64,000 nt of DNA from Datura wrightii (lineage: Eukaryota; Streptophyta; Magnoliopsida; Solanales; Solanaceae): positions 126,099,001-126,163,000 of the forward strand of contig JASDFA010000003.1 of the NCBI GenBank assembly GCA_035772735.1, read 5' to 3'. Positions 1-11,169 of this stretch are shown here, piece by piece. The position numbers and the translations under genes were made by a program. The notes beneath the pieces are model-generated. The model saw nothing but the letters and a program-made list of their open reading frames with translations, was not told the origin of the DNA and searched no databases. How positions within the stretch are numbered: the first letter of the stretch is position 1; every line of letters starts with the position of its first letter.

Positions 1-3000
1 GAGGACATGGACAATGCTCGAGTTCAGGCATTTTCCCAGAATATTGAGGGCATCAGACAGCGGCATCGGGAGATCAGGAGGGCCAATCAGGAACAGCGCC
101 GCTGGGACAGGCCAGTTGAGTTATAGAGGGAGGCTCGGGGAGGACCCAGGCCACGATTGTTAGACAGGCCGCCCAGGCCCCCGCCTCTACCACAGCCGTA
201 GAGGGGTAGATTTAGCCGCAGGGGGCAGTCAGAGACCGGTAGAGGCTCGCAGATGGCAGATTCACCATTACAGAGGAGGGCGGAGCAGAGTAGGTATACC
301 CTACCACTTTGCCCTATATGCAGTCGACGCCATCCTGGAGCATGCAGGTATGGCTCCACCGGATGTTATATTTGTGGCCAAGAAGGCCATTTGATGAAAG
401 ATTGCCCAGCCAGAGGTCAAGAGGATCGGGATAGACAGGACCGGGCATCCGCACGGTCACGAGCTACAGCATCCTCGGTAGGGCGCAGGCCCTCAGTTTC
501 AGCAGGCAGGGGTCGGGGCAGATCAGAGGCCTCCAGTGCAGGTGCGGGTCCAAGCCGCATATATGCCTTACCAGGGAGGCAAGATTCAGAAGTATCACCG
601 AATGTGGTGACAGGTATGCTAACTATCTGCTCACACCCTGCTTATGTATTGATTGATCTAGGGTCTACTTTGTCCTACATTACTCCATTTGTGGCACGAA
701 AGTTCAATATCGCACCAGAATTATTGCAGCAGCCCTTTTTAGTATCCACGCCCGTCGGTGACTCTATTGTGGCCAGCAGAATTTACCGAGGGTGTACAGT
801 AGAGGTTGTTGACCGTCAGAACACAGTAGATCTGGTCGAGTTAGAAATGATAGACTTCGATGCCATAATGGGTATGGATTGGTTAGTGCCGTGCTTTGCC
901 AATGTTGAATGTTGGACCAAGACGGTCTGATTCCACTTCCCAGGAGAAGCAGTGCGGGAGTGGAAGGGCAGCACCGCTATGCCAAAAGGTAGGTTTATTT
1001 CCTACCTTCAGGTGAGGAAATTGATATTTAAGGGATGTATTTACCATTTGGTCAGAGTTCAGGATGTCCGAGCAGAATCTCCGATGCTCCAGTCTGTTCC
1101 AGTGGTGAACGAGTTCCCTGATGTGTTCCCCGATGAGTTACTTAGTATTCCCCCAGAACGGGAAATAGATTTTTCTATCAATTTGTTACCAGTCACTCAG
1201 CCGATATCGATTCCTCCCTATCGTATGGCTCCTGCAGAACTCAGAGAATTAAGGAGTAGCTGAAAGACTTGTTGGATAAAGGTTTTATTAGACCGAGTAC
1301 TTCACCATGGGGTGCGCCAGTTCTGTTTGTGAGAAAGAAAGACGGCTCACTCCGTATGTGCATAGATTATCGTCAATTGAACAAAGTTACAGTGAAGAAT
1401 AAGTACCCGCTTCCCAGAATTGATGACTTATTTGATCAGTTGCAGGGGGCCAGATATTTTTCTAAGATTGACTTGCGGTCCGGATACCACCAGGTTCGAG
1501 TACATGAAAGACATATTCCTAAGACAGTGTTCAGGACCCGATATGGACACTTAGAATTTCTAGTTATGTCCTTCGGGTTAACGAATGCCCCGACAATCTT
1601 CATGGACCTGATGAATAGTATTTTCAGACCCTTCCTGGACTTGTTCGTGATAGTATTCATTGATGACATTCTGGTGTATTCTCGCTTTGAAGCAGATCAC
1701 CGGACTCATTTGCGGACAGTGCTCCAGACCCTCAGGGACCGCCAGTTATATGCTAAATTTTCTAAGTGTGAATTCTGGCTTAACTCAGTAGCCTTTTTAG
1801 GGCATATTGTGTTGGACGCTGGTATACAAGTTAACAAGCAGAAAATAGAAGCAGTTAAATCATGGCCCAGGCCTACCACTCCGACTGAAGTCCGTAGCTT
1901 TCTGGGATTAGCAGGATATTACAGGAGGTTCATTGAAGGGTTCTTGACTATTGCGGCACCTCTGACTAAACTGACACAGAAAGAAGCAAAGTTTCAGTGG
2001 ATAGAGGCATGCGAGCAGAGCTTCCAGGAACTGAAAGACAGATTAACATCCACCCCAGTGTTAGCGTTGCCGAAGGGTACAGAAGGTTATTCAGTGTATT
2101 GCGATGCATCAGGTGTCAGGTTAGGTTGTGTGTTGATGCAGCATGGTAAAGTAATTGCATATGATTCCAGACAGCTGAGGAAACACAAAAAGAATTACCC
2201 TACCCATGACCTGGAATTAGCCGCAGTGATCCATGCTTTGAAGATGTGGAGGCATTACCTGTATGGCATCCATGTTGATATTTTCACAGATCACAAGAGC
2301 CTACAGTACATCTTCACTCAGATGGAGTTGAATCTGCGGCAACGTCGCTAGTTGGAGCTGTTAAAAGATTATGATGTGAATATTTTATACCACCCTGGAA
2401 AAGCTAATGTTGTAGCAGATGCTCTCAGTCGTAAGTCCATGGGGAGTTTGGCACATTTGCAGCCCGAGCAGCGGGAATTGGTCAGGGAGATACATCAGTT
2501 AGCTAGCCTAGCCATTCGTGTAGCAAAAACAGAGGACGGTAGTGCAGTAATACAGAACACCACCGTGTCATCATTAGTTGTGGAAGTGAAAGAACGAAAA
2601 TATGAGGATCCCGACCTGATCCTGCTCAAAAACAGAATCCAGCAAGGTAAAGCGCCAAATTTTTAGGTAACTGAGGGAGAAGTGCTATTATGTAAAGGTC
2701 GCCTATGTGTTCCAGATGTTTCAGGGCTCCGCCAGCAGATTATGAACGAGGTACATTACGCCCGTTATTCTCTTCACCCCGATGCGACAAAAATGTACCA
2801 TGATATCAAGGAGAACTACTGGTGGCCAGGTATGAAAAGAGAAATTGCTGAATTTGTAGCCCAGTGCCCTAACTGCCAACAGGTGAAAGAAGAACATCAG
2901 AAACCAGGCGGCTTGACTCAGGATATAGTTGGACCTCTCTGGAAATGGAAAGCAGTGAATATGGATTTTGTAACAGGATTACCCCGTACTAAACACAGAC

Positions 3001-4004
3001 ATGACTCTATATGGGTGATAGTTGACAGATTGACAAAATCAACTCATTTCCTGCCAGTAAGAACTACCTTCTCGGCTGAAGATTATGTTGAGTTGTATAT
3101 CCAAGAGATAGTTAGATTGCATGGAGTGCCAGTCTCCATTATTTTAGACAGAGGAGCACAGTTTACGGCTAGATTTTGGCAGTCGTTTCAGAGAGGTCTG
3201 GGAATACAGATTAATTTGAGCACAGCATTCCATCCTCAGACAGATGGGCAGGCTGAACGCACAATTCAAACGCTCGAAGATATGTTGCGAGTGTGTGTGC
3301 TAGATTTCGGTGGTAGCTGGGATGAGCATTTGCCGTTAATTGAATTTGCCTACAATAATAGCTATCATTCAGCCATCCAGATGGCGCCTTTTGAGGCATT
3401 ATACGGGTGAAAATGCAGGTCGCCGATTGGTTGGTTTGAAATAGGAGAATCAGCGTTGGTTGGCCCAGACATTGTTCAGCAGTCAGAGGAAAAGGTAAAG
3501 CTTATCCGAGAATGTTTACTGACTGCACAGAGCTGCCAGAAATCATATGCAGATGTGCGGCGCAGAGATTTGGAGTTTGATGTGAATGACTGGGTATTCC
3601 TGAAAGTATTTCCGATGAAAGGGGTAATGAGATTCGGCAAGAAAGGTAAGCTTAGCCCGAGGTTTGTTGGGCCTTATCAGATTCGTCGAAAAATAGGCCG
3701 AGTAGCATATGAGTTGAACTTGCCTCCAGAACTAGAATCCGTTCATTCGGTCTTCCATGTATCTATGCTGAGGAAATGCATAGGAGACCCGTCCAGAGCA
3801 GTCCGAGTCCAGGATATCCAGGTTACAGAAGAACTGGCTTATGAAGAAGTTCCAGTAGCTATCTTAGACAGACAGATTCGCAGATTGAGGACTAAAGATA
3901 TTGTGTCTGTCAAGGTATTGTGGCGTAACAGGAACCGAGAGGAAATGACATGGGAAGCGGAGGAAGATATGAAGACCATATATCCTCACTTATTCCGAGC
4001 CTAG
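1..4004 (+). pseudogene. gag-pol polyprotein of gypsy copy 1, broken by stops and one frameshift
   Basis: Retrotransposon polyprotein. The CCHC zinc knuckle of gag is at 364-405. The protease follows, with active-site region ID-L-G. Reverse transcriptase has the FIDD catalytic motif at 1662-1667. RNase H comes next, then integrase with an HHCC finger and D,D,E residues (about 2740-3280), and a chromodomain-like tail ending at 4004. The frame is open from base 1, with in-frame stops at 124, 199 and 928. A 1-base deletion near 1251 shifts the frame relative to the copy at 42714-47497. Further stops lie at 1257, 2349, 2664 and 3408. Where the other copy can be compared, the stops replace CGA, CAG or TGG codons. 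This copy cannot make a functional polyprotein. Confidence 0.92.
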
Positions 4005-4254
4005 TCAGGCGACAGGTATGTCCGTATTATTACTTATGTAATACCTTATGGTTGTATATGTATAAATGAGAAAGATTGATACTTAGCTATCCAGTGAATT
4101 TTAAAGTATTGCGTGAAGTACTTGTGTTGGACTTTTCTGCATTTCAAGTTTTTGCTATAGTCCATATTACAGGGGAAACTCTGCCGAAATATTCCTAGAT
4201 AGTAAGTTGAGAAGTCCTCTAAATGGAAGTTTACATTTGAGGACGAATGTTCTT

Positions 4255-4267
4255 AAGGGGGGGAGAA
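4255..4267 (+). other. Polypurine tract of gypsy copy 1
   Basis: A run AAGGGGGGGAGAA directly abuts the LTR start TGTTATAC at 4268. This is the plus-strand primer position of a Ty3/gypsy element. The equivalent tract of the second copy is at 47748-47759. Confidence 0.85.
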
Positions 4268-4391
4268 TGTTATACCCTGTAGGATTTCCAGCACCTAGAT
4301 GACCTATTCGCACGTTGGTTAAGCGTATTTGAAGGCCATACGTGCTAAAGGAAGGCCCGAAAAAAAAAGATCAGATGAGAAACCTGTCGAA

Positions 4392-4476
4392 CCATCGCGG
4401 AAGGAGCCGAGGTAGAGCCCCTCTGCGATGGCAGCGTGTCACGGAGGTGAAGCCTCCGCGTTGGCTCCGTGACACG
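4392..4476 (+). promoter_or_regulatory. Tandem palindromes upstream of the LTR TATA box
   Basis: Two GC-rich inverted repeats lie side by side. The first, 4392-4431 (40 nt), has arms CCATCGCGG / CTGCGATGG. The second, 4435-4476 (42 nt), has arms CGTGTCACGGAG / CTCCGTGACACG. A TATA-like TATATAAAT follows at 4498-4506, 22 nt after the second palindrome. The same layout occurs at 40154-40238 and 47881-47965. The promoter role is inferred from position. Confidence 0.7.
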
Positions 4477-4497
4477 TTGGCCTTGTCCAGGCACAAG

Positions 4498-4506
4498 TAT
4501 ATAAAT
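4498..4506 (+). promoter_or_regulatory. LTR TATA box (gypsy copy 1)
   Basis: TATATAAAT at the same LTR position as the TATATAAA boxes at 40260-40267 and 47987-47994. It would start transcription about 30 bp downstream, at the U3/R border. Confidence 0.6.
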
Positions 4507-6124
4507 CCCCACTTCGGTTTTAATTCATTTAAACTTATAAAATTTCCAGTGAAACAGAGAGGAAAAATCAGAGGAGAGAAAAGAACGAAGGGGGTAATAT
4601 AATTTCATCCGATTACGCTGCCAAATGTTGTCCAAACTCAAATTAACCTCAGATACCGAGGTATTTAGCAGCAGAGAGCATTCCTACGGATTTAGTTTCG
4701 TGAAATACAGTCGACGAATCGTCGAGCTACCGAGCTAAGGTAAGTAGAATTGCTCCAAACTAATGTCTATGTGTTCCTAGCTGTGAAGTGAGTATTTCTC
4801 CCTTCTGGACTTCTGAAAAATAGCGAGTTTTTGACCGTCTTTCGATAAGCCTAAGTTTAGGCTATAATTATATCGAAAGTAATATCGTTCCTCATAATAA
4901 AGTTGTATTTAGTACTGATTGATATATATATGAATGCAGTTGGGAGGAATAGATGAAATACTGACTGAGCTACGCCAGTTAGTCAGGAAATCAGAAGCGA
5001 AGGTATGTAAAGCTAGTTTCCTCGGCAAGTTAGTAATCTCGGTATAGTAAAGTAATTTAAAGGCCAGTAGAATGTTCAGAAGTCATGTGTTATGTTTATT
5101 ATGAATGTTGGTATGATATTAGAAGCATCAGGTTATAATTAGCACGAAACTTGCTAGCACGATATAGATTCTAATACAAGTGTTTGGAACTGCACAGCAT
5201 GCTCAGTATGTGATGTAGTGCAGAATGTTAGGATATTATCGTATTCAGTTGAAACCCAGTAAAATAATGTAATATCTGCAAGGCATCTCAGAAGTAGAAT
5301 GATAGGTTAAAATGAAGTTTAGGAAGCATGTTAGAGAAAGTAAATCATGTTACTATAGAAACTCAGTATACAGCATGGTTTTCAGCAAAAAAACTATATC
5401 TTGTTCAGCGTTAGACTCAGCATAGTATGGCAGAAGATTATATTTATACATATATACTATTATCAGTCTCAGCATGTATTAAGTACGTACACATTACCAT
5501 TACTAGTTCAGCACACAGTATGTACGGATACTTTACTACTATTAGTTTCAATGTGGGATATGCAGATAGTATTATTAGTTGAGACAGTTGTATTGTTTTG
5601 GGGTTGGATTACCCAGCATCCATGACCGCCCCAGGGTTAATAGCTGTATCGACTCGTCCGCCAGAGGACGAGGATACGTCGCTCTACGGAGTGGCATGCC
5701 GTCCCACAGGGGACGAAGATGGGATGTCAGTTTTCCCCATATTGTGCCTTGGTCGGCCCTTATACACCCCTGTCGAGCGGATTGATCTTGGGCAGATTTA
5801 TATGCCCAAGTGATACTCAAACGTATCATTTTTACCTTGTTTGTTGTGCAATGTGTATATAATATCATGTAATTGGTAATAAAATGCGAATTTATACTAA
5901 CCAACATGATTAGCATTTGTTTTGCAGGTAAATGTGATTTTTAGGAGCTAAAATGCATGTTGGAACTATATCGGAGTTGGACTTGGATGCGAGCGTGGAA
6001 AAGACATTGGAATGCAAATTTTATAGGGGCTCCGCGATGGAGCCGTGCCACGCTACCATCGCGGTAGCACACTGCCTGAACAGGAATTAAAATGGCAATT
6101 TCTAGTGTGCCATCGTGTCAGCTC

Positions 6125-6260
6125 CGTGGCACGGAGAGAGGCCTCCGCGTTGGCCTCCGTGCCACGTTGAGGCTAATTTACTGGACCCTGAAATTCCAGT
6201 GAAGGTCCGCGTCCACGCCGTGTCACGGAGGCAGTGCTCCGCGTTGGCCTCCGTGACACG
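6125..6260 (+). promoter_or_regulatory. Two 42-nt palindromes upstream of the Athila-like LTR TATA box
   Basis: 6125-6166 has arms CGTGGCACGGAG / CTCCGTGCCACG. 6219-6260 has arms CGTGTCACGGAG / CTCCGTGACACG. The second lies 33 nt upstream of TATAAATA (6294). Same sequence and length as in the unrelated gypsy LTRs at 4435, 40197 and 47924. Confidence 0.7.
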
Positions 6261-6293
6261 TTGCTTGTTATTCCGGGGAAAATTTCCCGCTAG

Positions 6294-6301
6294 TATAAAT
6301 A
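6294..6301 (+). promoter_or_regulatory. LTR TATA box (Athila-like element 1)
   Basis: TATAAATA, conserved at 14782-14789 in the 3' LTR and on the minus strand at 62467-62474 in the second Athila-like LTR. Confidence 0.6.
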
Positions 6302-7234
6302 GCACACTTAGGTTTATTTTAAGCAGTTTTTAGTTTTTAGACTGAGTTCAGAAGTGGAGAGCAAGGACGTGGGTTAGGAGCAGTTGAGGAACGAAAAAGC
6401 TAAGGGATTTCTTCTCTTCTTTTCTTCTTTCTATCAATTGTACGTATGATTTACACTCATTTTAGGATGATCAATCCACAAATGAGTGGCTAATTCTCTT
6501 CCTTGCTGAGGTTTTGTCACTTGTAATGAATTTTGATTATAATTGATATGGTTTTCTTCTTCTTCTTCCATGTTGTTTTATTAATTCTTGTTCTTACTGC
6601 ATTAGTGTGTGGCCGACATTAATGTACATCTAAAAAGTCCAATTTCACTCGAAAGAGCAAGAAATTGGAAAGTTGTGAATTAATAGGGTATTGTTCTTAA
6701 CTTGATTTGGGAAAATTGGGTTTTGATGTGCTTTCCTGATAGAAATATACTTGAAAGCCGTATTAGTCAATTTAGGAACCGGAATTGTATTGCTAGGTCA
6801 TAAATTGCATTTGATCACAGAAATGTAGACGGATGGTTTATGATTCTAAAGTGAAATTAAATACGAGAGTTTTAATTTCTAGGCGAATGTTCTTGGCTAG
6901 CAACATGAAGAAGAGATTAACCAAATTATCATGATTATCAAGTTCATTACTTGTTCTTAACCTTGGCATGTTCATATCCATTGTCTAAATTCACAGTAAA
7001 TAGTTGTTATTAATTTTAGTATATATAGTTTAGAAATAAAAACTCAAGTAACTGTTGGTTACATTGTTGTTAGCATAATTAGAAGTGAAATAGGAATATA
7101 GTAAACTAGGCAACTTTACATATCTTGAGCCTCCTTGGATCGATACTTGGCTACTTAGCCACTTTATTACTTGTTTGACCACGTGCACTTGCGTGTCAGT
7201 TTTTAACCCCTACCGGAATACCCGAACAAGTTTT

Positions 7235-7252
7235 TGGCGCCGTTGCCGGGGA
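7235..7252 (+). other. Primer-binding site, tRNA-Asp type
   Basis: TGGCGCCGTTGCCGGGGA begins 6 nt after the LTR end. It is complementary to the 3' end of plant tRNA-Asp, the primer typical of Athila-group elements. Confidence 0.9.
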
Positions 7253-7481
7253 GGCTAGGCGATTTGTGAAATTGTGTTTAGTGTAAATTTACTGTATTTT
7301 TATTTTTATTTTCTTAAGTTTTAACAACTTGGTCTTAGCCTGTATTTTGCAGATTTTGTTTCTGTGAACACTGGCAAGGGACAAGGAGCTGGTGGAATCT
7401 TACTTAGAGCCTGAACGTGAATTTCATAGTCAACGTAGAGAAGCTCTACAAAAGAAGCTGCAGTTGTTCCGATAATCTATT

Positions 7482-9764
7482 ATGGAGCAACAAAATCCAC
7501 CAGTTGTGAGGGCAGTGTTAGTGCCCGATGAAGCAGCAGCAAGGCCGGTTCGCGAGGTGGCAATCCCACACGCCAACAATGTACATTCTAGTATCCGCAA
7601 ACCAGAGCCTGGAGGGAGGTTTGAATTAAAGCAGAATATGGTGCAACTTTTGCACACAAGCAGGCAATTTACCGGTCTCCCTCATGAAGATCCACAACAA
7701 CATCTTCAAAACTTTTTGGAGATAAGTGACACTTATATACCCGTTGGAGTGTCACCTGATTATGTTCGGCTCACCTTATTTCCGTTTTCCTTACTTGGTG
7801 AAGCCAAGAGGTGGTTAAAAGCTGAACCACCCAATTCTATATCAACGTGGGATGATCTTGCACGGAAGTTTCTGATTAGATTTTTCCCTTCTGGTAAAAC
7901 AGCCAGACTTAGAAGTCAAATTCTAAGTTTTAAACAGAGGGAGGGAGAAAATCTATATCAAGCCTGGGAAAGATTTAAATCCATGTTGCGGGACTGTCCT
8001 CATCATCATCAGTCCAATGAGGTGTTGGTACACACATTTATTGAGGGTTTGGAACCCCACACTAAAATTCTGTTAGATTCAGCAGCTGGAGGGCAAGCGC
8101 TGGAAAAGACTTACGAGGAGCTGTACACTTTGCTCAACCGAATTTCACAAGGCAATCCAGAATGGAATGCAGATTCTTCAAGAGGTGGAGCAAGGAAAGC
8201 AGCGGGAGTGCTTGAAGTGGATGGGTTTACAGTTATCGCTGCACAGATAGTCGCTTTGCAAAATCAGTTAAACACTCACTTCAGCAATATGAATTTGAAC
8301 CAGCCTTCAGCTTCAGTCAATGCAGTTCAACAGATGTGGTGTGAAGTGTGTGGTAGTAGTGAGCATTCAGCTGAATGCTGTGGTGCAGATCCTGATTCTG
8401 TTAACTTTGTGGGCAATGCACAGAGAAATCAGCAGCAGTTTGGTAGTGGCTACAACTCAAATTGGAGAAACCATCCGAATTTTTCGTGGGGTAGCAACAA
8501 CCAACAAGGCCAAAGTTCTGGTCAGGGTATGCAGAGAAATCAAGGAGGGCAACAAAATTATCAAGCTCAATTCAGAAATCACAATGCCCCTCCTCCACCA
8601 CCATCACCTACCATTGAGGAGATGTTCAAAACCATGATCGCTAATCAGGCAAAATTGCAGGCTTACTATGTTAAATTGGCAGCTGAAGTGAAGAATAATC
8701 AGTTGGCGACGAAGGCTCTTGAATATCAGTTTGGGCAATTTGCTAGTGCCCAAAATACGAGACCCAGAGGAGGACTACCTAGCGACACGGATCCTAATCC
8801 GAAGCAGGTAAATGCAGTGACCACGAGCAGTGGTTTGCAGTTAAAGGAGGTGGAACCGGAAAGACCGCCTCAAAAGTCAGGAGCAGCAGATGTTGAGGGA
8901 GAGCAAATCTCAGATAAGGGGAAGACTAAAGAAGCTGAACCAGAAAGGCCTCCACCCCCGTTCCCTCAACGACTGAAGAAACACAAGGAGGAGGCGTGTT
9001 TCCAGAAATTCATGGAGGTACTTAAACAGGTACATGTTAACTTACATCTTGTTGATGTCTTGCAGGGAGTGCCAAAATATGCGAAATATATTAAAGACAT
9101 CGTGGCTAACAAAAGTCGTTTGACTGAGTATGCCACGGTAGCTTTAACGGAGGAATGCACTTCCCATATTCAGAATAGGTTGCCCACAAAACTGAAAGAC
9201 CCTGGAAGTTTTACTATCCATCTTACGATTGGGCAAAGTATCCGAGCTCGTGGATTATGCGACTTGGGGGCAAGCATAAATCTGATGCCATCTTCGGTAT
9301 TCAGAAAGTTAGGTCTAGGGAGTCCTAGACCTACAACGGTAATCTTGCAGCTAGCAGACAGGTCTTTAGCTAAGCCAGATGGCATTGTTGAGGATGTGTT
9401 AGTGCAAGTAGGCTCCCTCATTTTTCCGGTCGATTTTATTGTTCTGGATTTTGAACCAGATGCTGAAGTCCCATTTATTTTGGGACGACCCTTTTTGGAA
9501 ACCGGAAAAGCATTAATTGATGTAGCTGCGGGTCAACTCACGATGCGAGCACATGACAAGGTCGAAGTGTTAGATGTGTACAAGGTACCTAAGCTCCCGA
9601 CTGTTTATAAGGAACTCTCGGTGATCAATGTAATTGATCATGGGAATGCTAATGGAATGAGTGATTCCCGAGAGTTACTAGGAAGGCCACCGGATAAGGT
9701 TGAGAACTACTGGGGGGATGACCATGATCGGGACAAATCGTCCATCACCCTAGTAGACAAGTGA
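7482..9764 (+). CDS. gag-protease polyprotein of Athila-like element 1 (760 aa)
   Basis: Intact ORF. Residues about 60-230 are a retrotransposon gag domain, with FPFSLLGEAKRWL and ISTWDDLARKFLIRFFP blocks. A Cys/His-containing, glutamine- and asparagine-rich stretch follows (about 285-380), then a proline-rich linker. From about 585 comes an aspartic protease with active-site DLGAS and the later ILGRPFL block. It supplies capsid protein and processing. Translation stops right after the protease, where pol would continue in a full element. The chosen ATG is the first in frame, but about 34 upstream codons in the same frame (7368-7472) look like gag N-terminus, cut off by TAA at 7473. The true start may therefore have been upstream. 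Confidence 0.88.
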   Translation: MEQQNPPVVRAVLVPDEAAARPVREVAIPHANNVHSSIRKPEPGGRFELKQNMVQLLHTSRQFTGLPHEDPQQHLQNFLEISDTYIPVGVSPDYVRLTLFPFSLLGEAKRWLKAEPPNSISTWDDLARKFLIRFFPSGKTARLRSQILSFKQREGENLYQAWERFKSMLRDCPHHHQSNEVLVHTFIEGLEPHTKILLDSAAGGQALEKTYEELYTLLNRISQGNPEWNADSSRGGARKAAGVLEVDGFTVIAAQIVALQNQLNTHFSNMNLNQPSASVNAVQQMWCEVCGSSEHSAECCGADPDSVNFVGNAQRNQQQFGSGYNSNWRNHPNFSWGSNNQQGQSSGQGMQRNQGGQQNYQAQFRNHNAPPPPPSPTIEEMFKTMIANQAKLQAYYVKLAAEVKNNQLATKALEYQFGQFASAQNTRPRGGLPSDTDPNPKQVNAVTTSSGLQLKEVEPERPPQKSGAADVEGEQISDKGKTKEAEPERPPPPFPQRLKKHKEEACFQKFMEVLKQVHVNLHLVDVLQGVPKYAKYIKDIVANKSRLTEYATVALTEECTSHIQNRLPTKLKDPGSFTIHLTIGQSIRARGLCDLGASINLMPSSVFRKLGLGSPRPTTVILQLADRSLAKPDGIVEDVLVQVGSLIFPVDFIVLDFEPDAEVPFILGRPFLETGKALIDVAAGQLTMRAHDKVEVLDVYKVPKLPTVYKELSVINVIDHGNANGMSDSRELLGRPPDKVENYWGDDHDRDKSSITLVDK

Positions 9765-11169
9765 GCATAAAGGACGTCGAGCCGCGACGGTAAACCAGGC
9801 GCTGCACGGGAGGCAACCCGTGAGAAAAATATTTTATTTTTCTTCTTTTTACATAGTGTAGTTAATTTTTATCTTTATTTTTGTTTTTATTTTTTATTTC
9901 CAATTGTTATTTTTCTTTTTCTTTTCTTGATTAGGTTTAGATTTTCATTTTAGTTAGTATTTTTTATTTTAGTTAGGGAAATCTATTAATCTAACCAATT
10001 TTTATTTAGTGAGGTGATTTTCAGGTATAACGGAGGAAATATACATGGAATCGAGAAAATGAGGCAAGGTATGAAAAATTAAATTAATTGAAGAAACAGT
10101 GCACTGGCGCGTTGGCGCCGTGTCACGGAGGTAGGGCTCCGCGTTACCCTCCGTGACACGTTGAAGGCAAAATCCAAATTTTTCAAAAATTCCAGTAAGC
10201 CAACGCGTTAGCTCCGTGTCACGGAGGAGGGTCTCCGCGTTACCCTCCGTGACACGTTGCCGTGTATTTGGTGTCGGGTCACACCGGGTTGCCGAGTGAC
10301 CCGCGTGTTTTCTTAAATTAAAACCCCCGATTTCGCCCCATTTCTTCCCATTCCCTCTTCCCTCCGCGACCAAAACACCTATTTCCCCCTCCCCAAGCAC
10401 CGTGCCACGTTCCTAGGCAAGGAATACGTCAAGTTTCTTCGATTTGTCAATTCAAAGGTATGTTTTCATCGTCTATCTCAATTTTTTGGCGATTTTAGTC
10501 AAATTTGGGCATGTGAGGTGAGATATATCACCCTAGGTAGAAATTAAACATGAATTTTGGATTATTTGTGATTGATATATGTTTGGATTGTTGTAATTAG
10601 CGTTTGAACTTATCGATCGCGTAAATAATTCGAATTTGATTATAGAATTGTATTCTAGGGCATGAGTTGTTGAATTTAACTTGAGTGACTTGATAAGTCG
10701 GCAAATTAGATGCCGGGGTGTGTTTGTAATTTGAGAGAAGTCGTGGTAAATATTGTGAAAATGTTAAAAGACGACAAATTCTCGAATTTTTTGGGAAAAT
10801 GCAAAAAGTGTGTAAATTGGTTAGACTGTTTGGATTAGATTGTATATAGAATATTTTTATCGTTGTTTTTATTTTGTTGTTGTTTTTGTTGCGAAGTGCG
10901 ATGTGTGAATTTTTAGCGATAGTAGGATTGGGATTAGCTGTATGAAGTCTGAGTAGTACGCTAACCGTTATGCTGTCGAATTTTTTTGTGAACGCACTAA
11001 GCATGAAGTGTATAGTGTTGTCTGTGGTGTAATTAGAGTTATCCTTGCCGTAATTCGTAGAAGTAGCTAAGGCCTAAGTGTGGGGTAAATGTTGTGTAAC
11101 CCGACCTTAGCCGAAGTTAACAAGTTTTTAGCTTAACTTTGTGCTTGTTTGTGTAAATTGACAGGTACA
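9765..11169 (+). other. Non-coding spacer in place of pol, with two 42-nt palindromes and a possible intron
   Basis: No protein domain found. A 6-bp stem hairpin lies at 9805-9822 (CACGGG AGGCAA CCCGTG), resembling the GGCAACCC block I recall between pol and the third ORF in Athila-type elements. Two 42-nt palindromes follow at 10119-10160 and 10215-10256. A consensus splice donor AAG|GTATGT begins near 10458 and an acceptor TTGACAG ends at 11164, six bases before the ATG of the next ORF. A polypurine-like AAGTGTGGGG lies at 11076-11085. The deletion of pol must lie at the left edge of this spacer. Confidence 0.65.
10119..10256 (+). promoter_or_regulatory. Internal pair of 42-nt palindromes ahead of the third ORF
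   Basis: 10119-10160 and 10215-10256 have arms CGTGTCACGGAG / CTCCGTGACACG, identical to the LTR palindrome. They are separated by 54 nt. In LTRs this motif sits just upstream of TATA boxes, which suggests an internal promoter here. No good TATA box is seen; TTAAATTA near 10313 is only a weak candidate. Confidence 0.5.

Larger units (their letters stand above)
4268..5782 (+). repeat. 3' LTR of gypsy copy 1, left part
   Basis: Starts TGTTATACCC after the polypurine tract and matches the LTRs at 40033 and 47760. It holds two adjacent palindromes (4392-4431 and 4435-4476), a TATA box (4498-4506) and a consensus splice donor AAG|GTAAGT (donor at 4740). It stops at the 5-bp site CGGAT where the Athila-like element was inserted and continues at 15722. 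Confidence 0.88.
5783..7228 (+). repeat. 5' LTR of Athila-like element 1
   Basis: 1446 bp, TG...CA. A terminal hairpin (5787-5810) has arms CTTGGGC / GCCCAAG. GC-rich palindromes lie at 6028-6044, 6052-6068, 6125-6166 and 6219-6260, with a TATA box TATAAATA at 6294-6301. The 3' LTR matches except for scattered substitutions and a 16-nt deletion inside its last palindrome. Confidence 0.92.

Noticed and set aside
4392..4476. Palindromes as microRNA precursors
   Set aside because: Arms are only 12-13 nt of perfect pairing and the whole is 42 nt, too short for a plant precursor. Kept as a promoter-proximal motif instead.
7430..7657. Minus-strand ORFs opposite gag-pol and GLOX (for example 7430-7657, 9170-9421, 30846-31217)
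   Set aside because: Shadows of real coding frames on the other strand, with no domain of their own.
4435..10256. Repeated palindromes as a CRISPR-like array
   Set aside because: Spacing is irregular, copies lie in separate LTRs, spacers are not uniform, and the genome is a plant's.
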